Shown piece after piece: positions 5,873 to 6,029 of a stretch of 6,029 bases of DNA. The position numbers and the translations under genes were made by a program. This DNA is from Planctomycetota bacterium. Its GTDB lineage: Bacteria > Planctomycetota > Phycisphaerae > WQYP01. Positions within the stretch are counted from its first letter, which is position 1, and every line of letters begins with the position of its first letter. The DNA is taken from NCBI GenBank assembly GCA_021818565.1, contig JAKATV010000226.1, positions 1-6,029 of the forward strand, given 5' to 3'. A model generated the notes under the pieces. It did not search any database, was not told the origin of the DNA, and saw nothing but the letters and a program-made list of their open reading frames with translations.

Positions 5873-6029
5873 CTTAATGCACTGTTTCCCGTCGCAGTCG
5901 GTATTGCACGACTTGGCGGCAACGGACTGGCGCATTCGATTAACACACCACGGCTGAAAGGCGAGTATCACACTGCCGAATTACTGGACAACTCACTGCT
6001 CTGGAATTCGCAGAATTACAAACGACCGG
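5873..6029 (+). other. Open frame without a normal start, running off the window; doubtful coding remnant
   Basis: One + frame stays open for 52 codons from just after the TAA at 5870-5872 to the window edge, with believable protein-like composition (starting LNALFPVAVGIARLGG and ending LLDNSLLWNSQNYKRP). It has no ATG, GTG or TTG; only CTG 5882 and ATT 5903 could be considered, and no ribosome binding site precedes them. A stretch this long can arise by chance. It could be the broken start of a gene or mobile-element remnant, or simply non-coding. On the - strand the region is interrupted in the frames checked. I do not recognise the product. Confidence 0.2.

Noticed and set aside
5824..5880. 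Integron attC-like site
   Set aside because: The hairpin has some resemblance, but the conserved RYYYAAC and GTTRRRY boxes are not correctly placed and no integrase or cassette pattern is seen.
5877..5957. Small 26-codon ORF starting at ATG 5877
   Set aside because: It has no ribosome binding site, is very short and shows no recognisable product.

Overview
The window reads as protein-coding bacterial DNA of roughly balanced base composition, with every supported gene on the + strand. A lipoprotein signal with a lipobox points to a diderm bacterium. The gene mix (a GH116-type glycosidase, a WbpP-like sugar epimerase, small envelope enzymes) would suit a member of the Planctomycetes/PVC group, but that placement is a weak inference because no rRNA or marker gene is present.

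Layout. Positions 1-979 hold the C-terminal part of a GH116 (glucosylceramidase/beta-glucosidase-like) glycoside hydrolase that begins upstream of the window. A 149-base gap (980-1128) contains an imperfect hairpin at 997-1027. Five tightly packed genes follow (1129-5794): a UDP-GlcNAc 4-epimerase-like short-chain dehydrogenase, an alpha/beta-hydrolase-fold lipoprotein, a small integral-membrane methyltransferase of the isoprenylcysteine/phospholipid methyltransferase type, a stand-alone acyltransferase of the condensation-domain/chloramphenicol-acetyltransferase superfamily, and a ComF-type phosphoribosyltransferase. Successive spacings are 7, 34, 9 and -4 bases, so one transcript is likely. 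The last 235 bases (5795-6029) contain a strong 12-bp hairpin just after the last gene and then a 52-codon open frame without a normal start codon that runs off the window.

How the genes may work together. The epimerase would supply a UDP-hexosamine. The membrane methyltransferase, the CoA- or carrier-dependent acyltransferase and the lipoprotein hydrolase are all enzyme types that act on lipids or acyl esters. A plausible but unproven reading is a small pathway that makes, modifies or trims an acylated and methylated glycolipid or other envelope compound. The upstream GH116 enzyme could act on a related glycoside, although it is separated by a gap and may be independent. ComF is normally tied to DNA uptake and probably only shares the transcript. 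No mobile element, tRNA, rRNA or CRISPR array was recognised.
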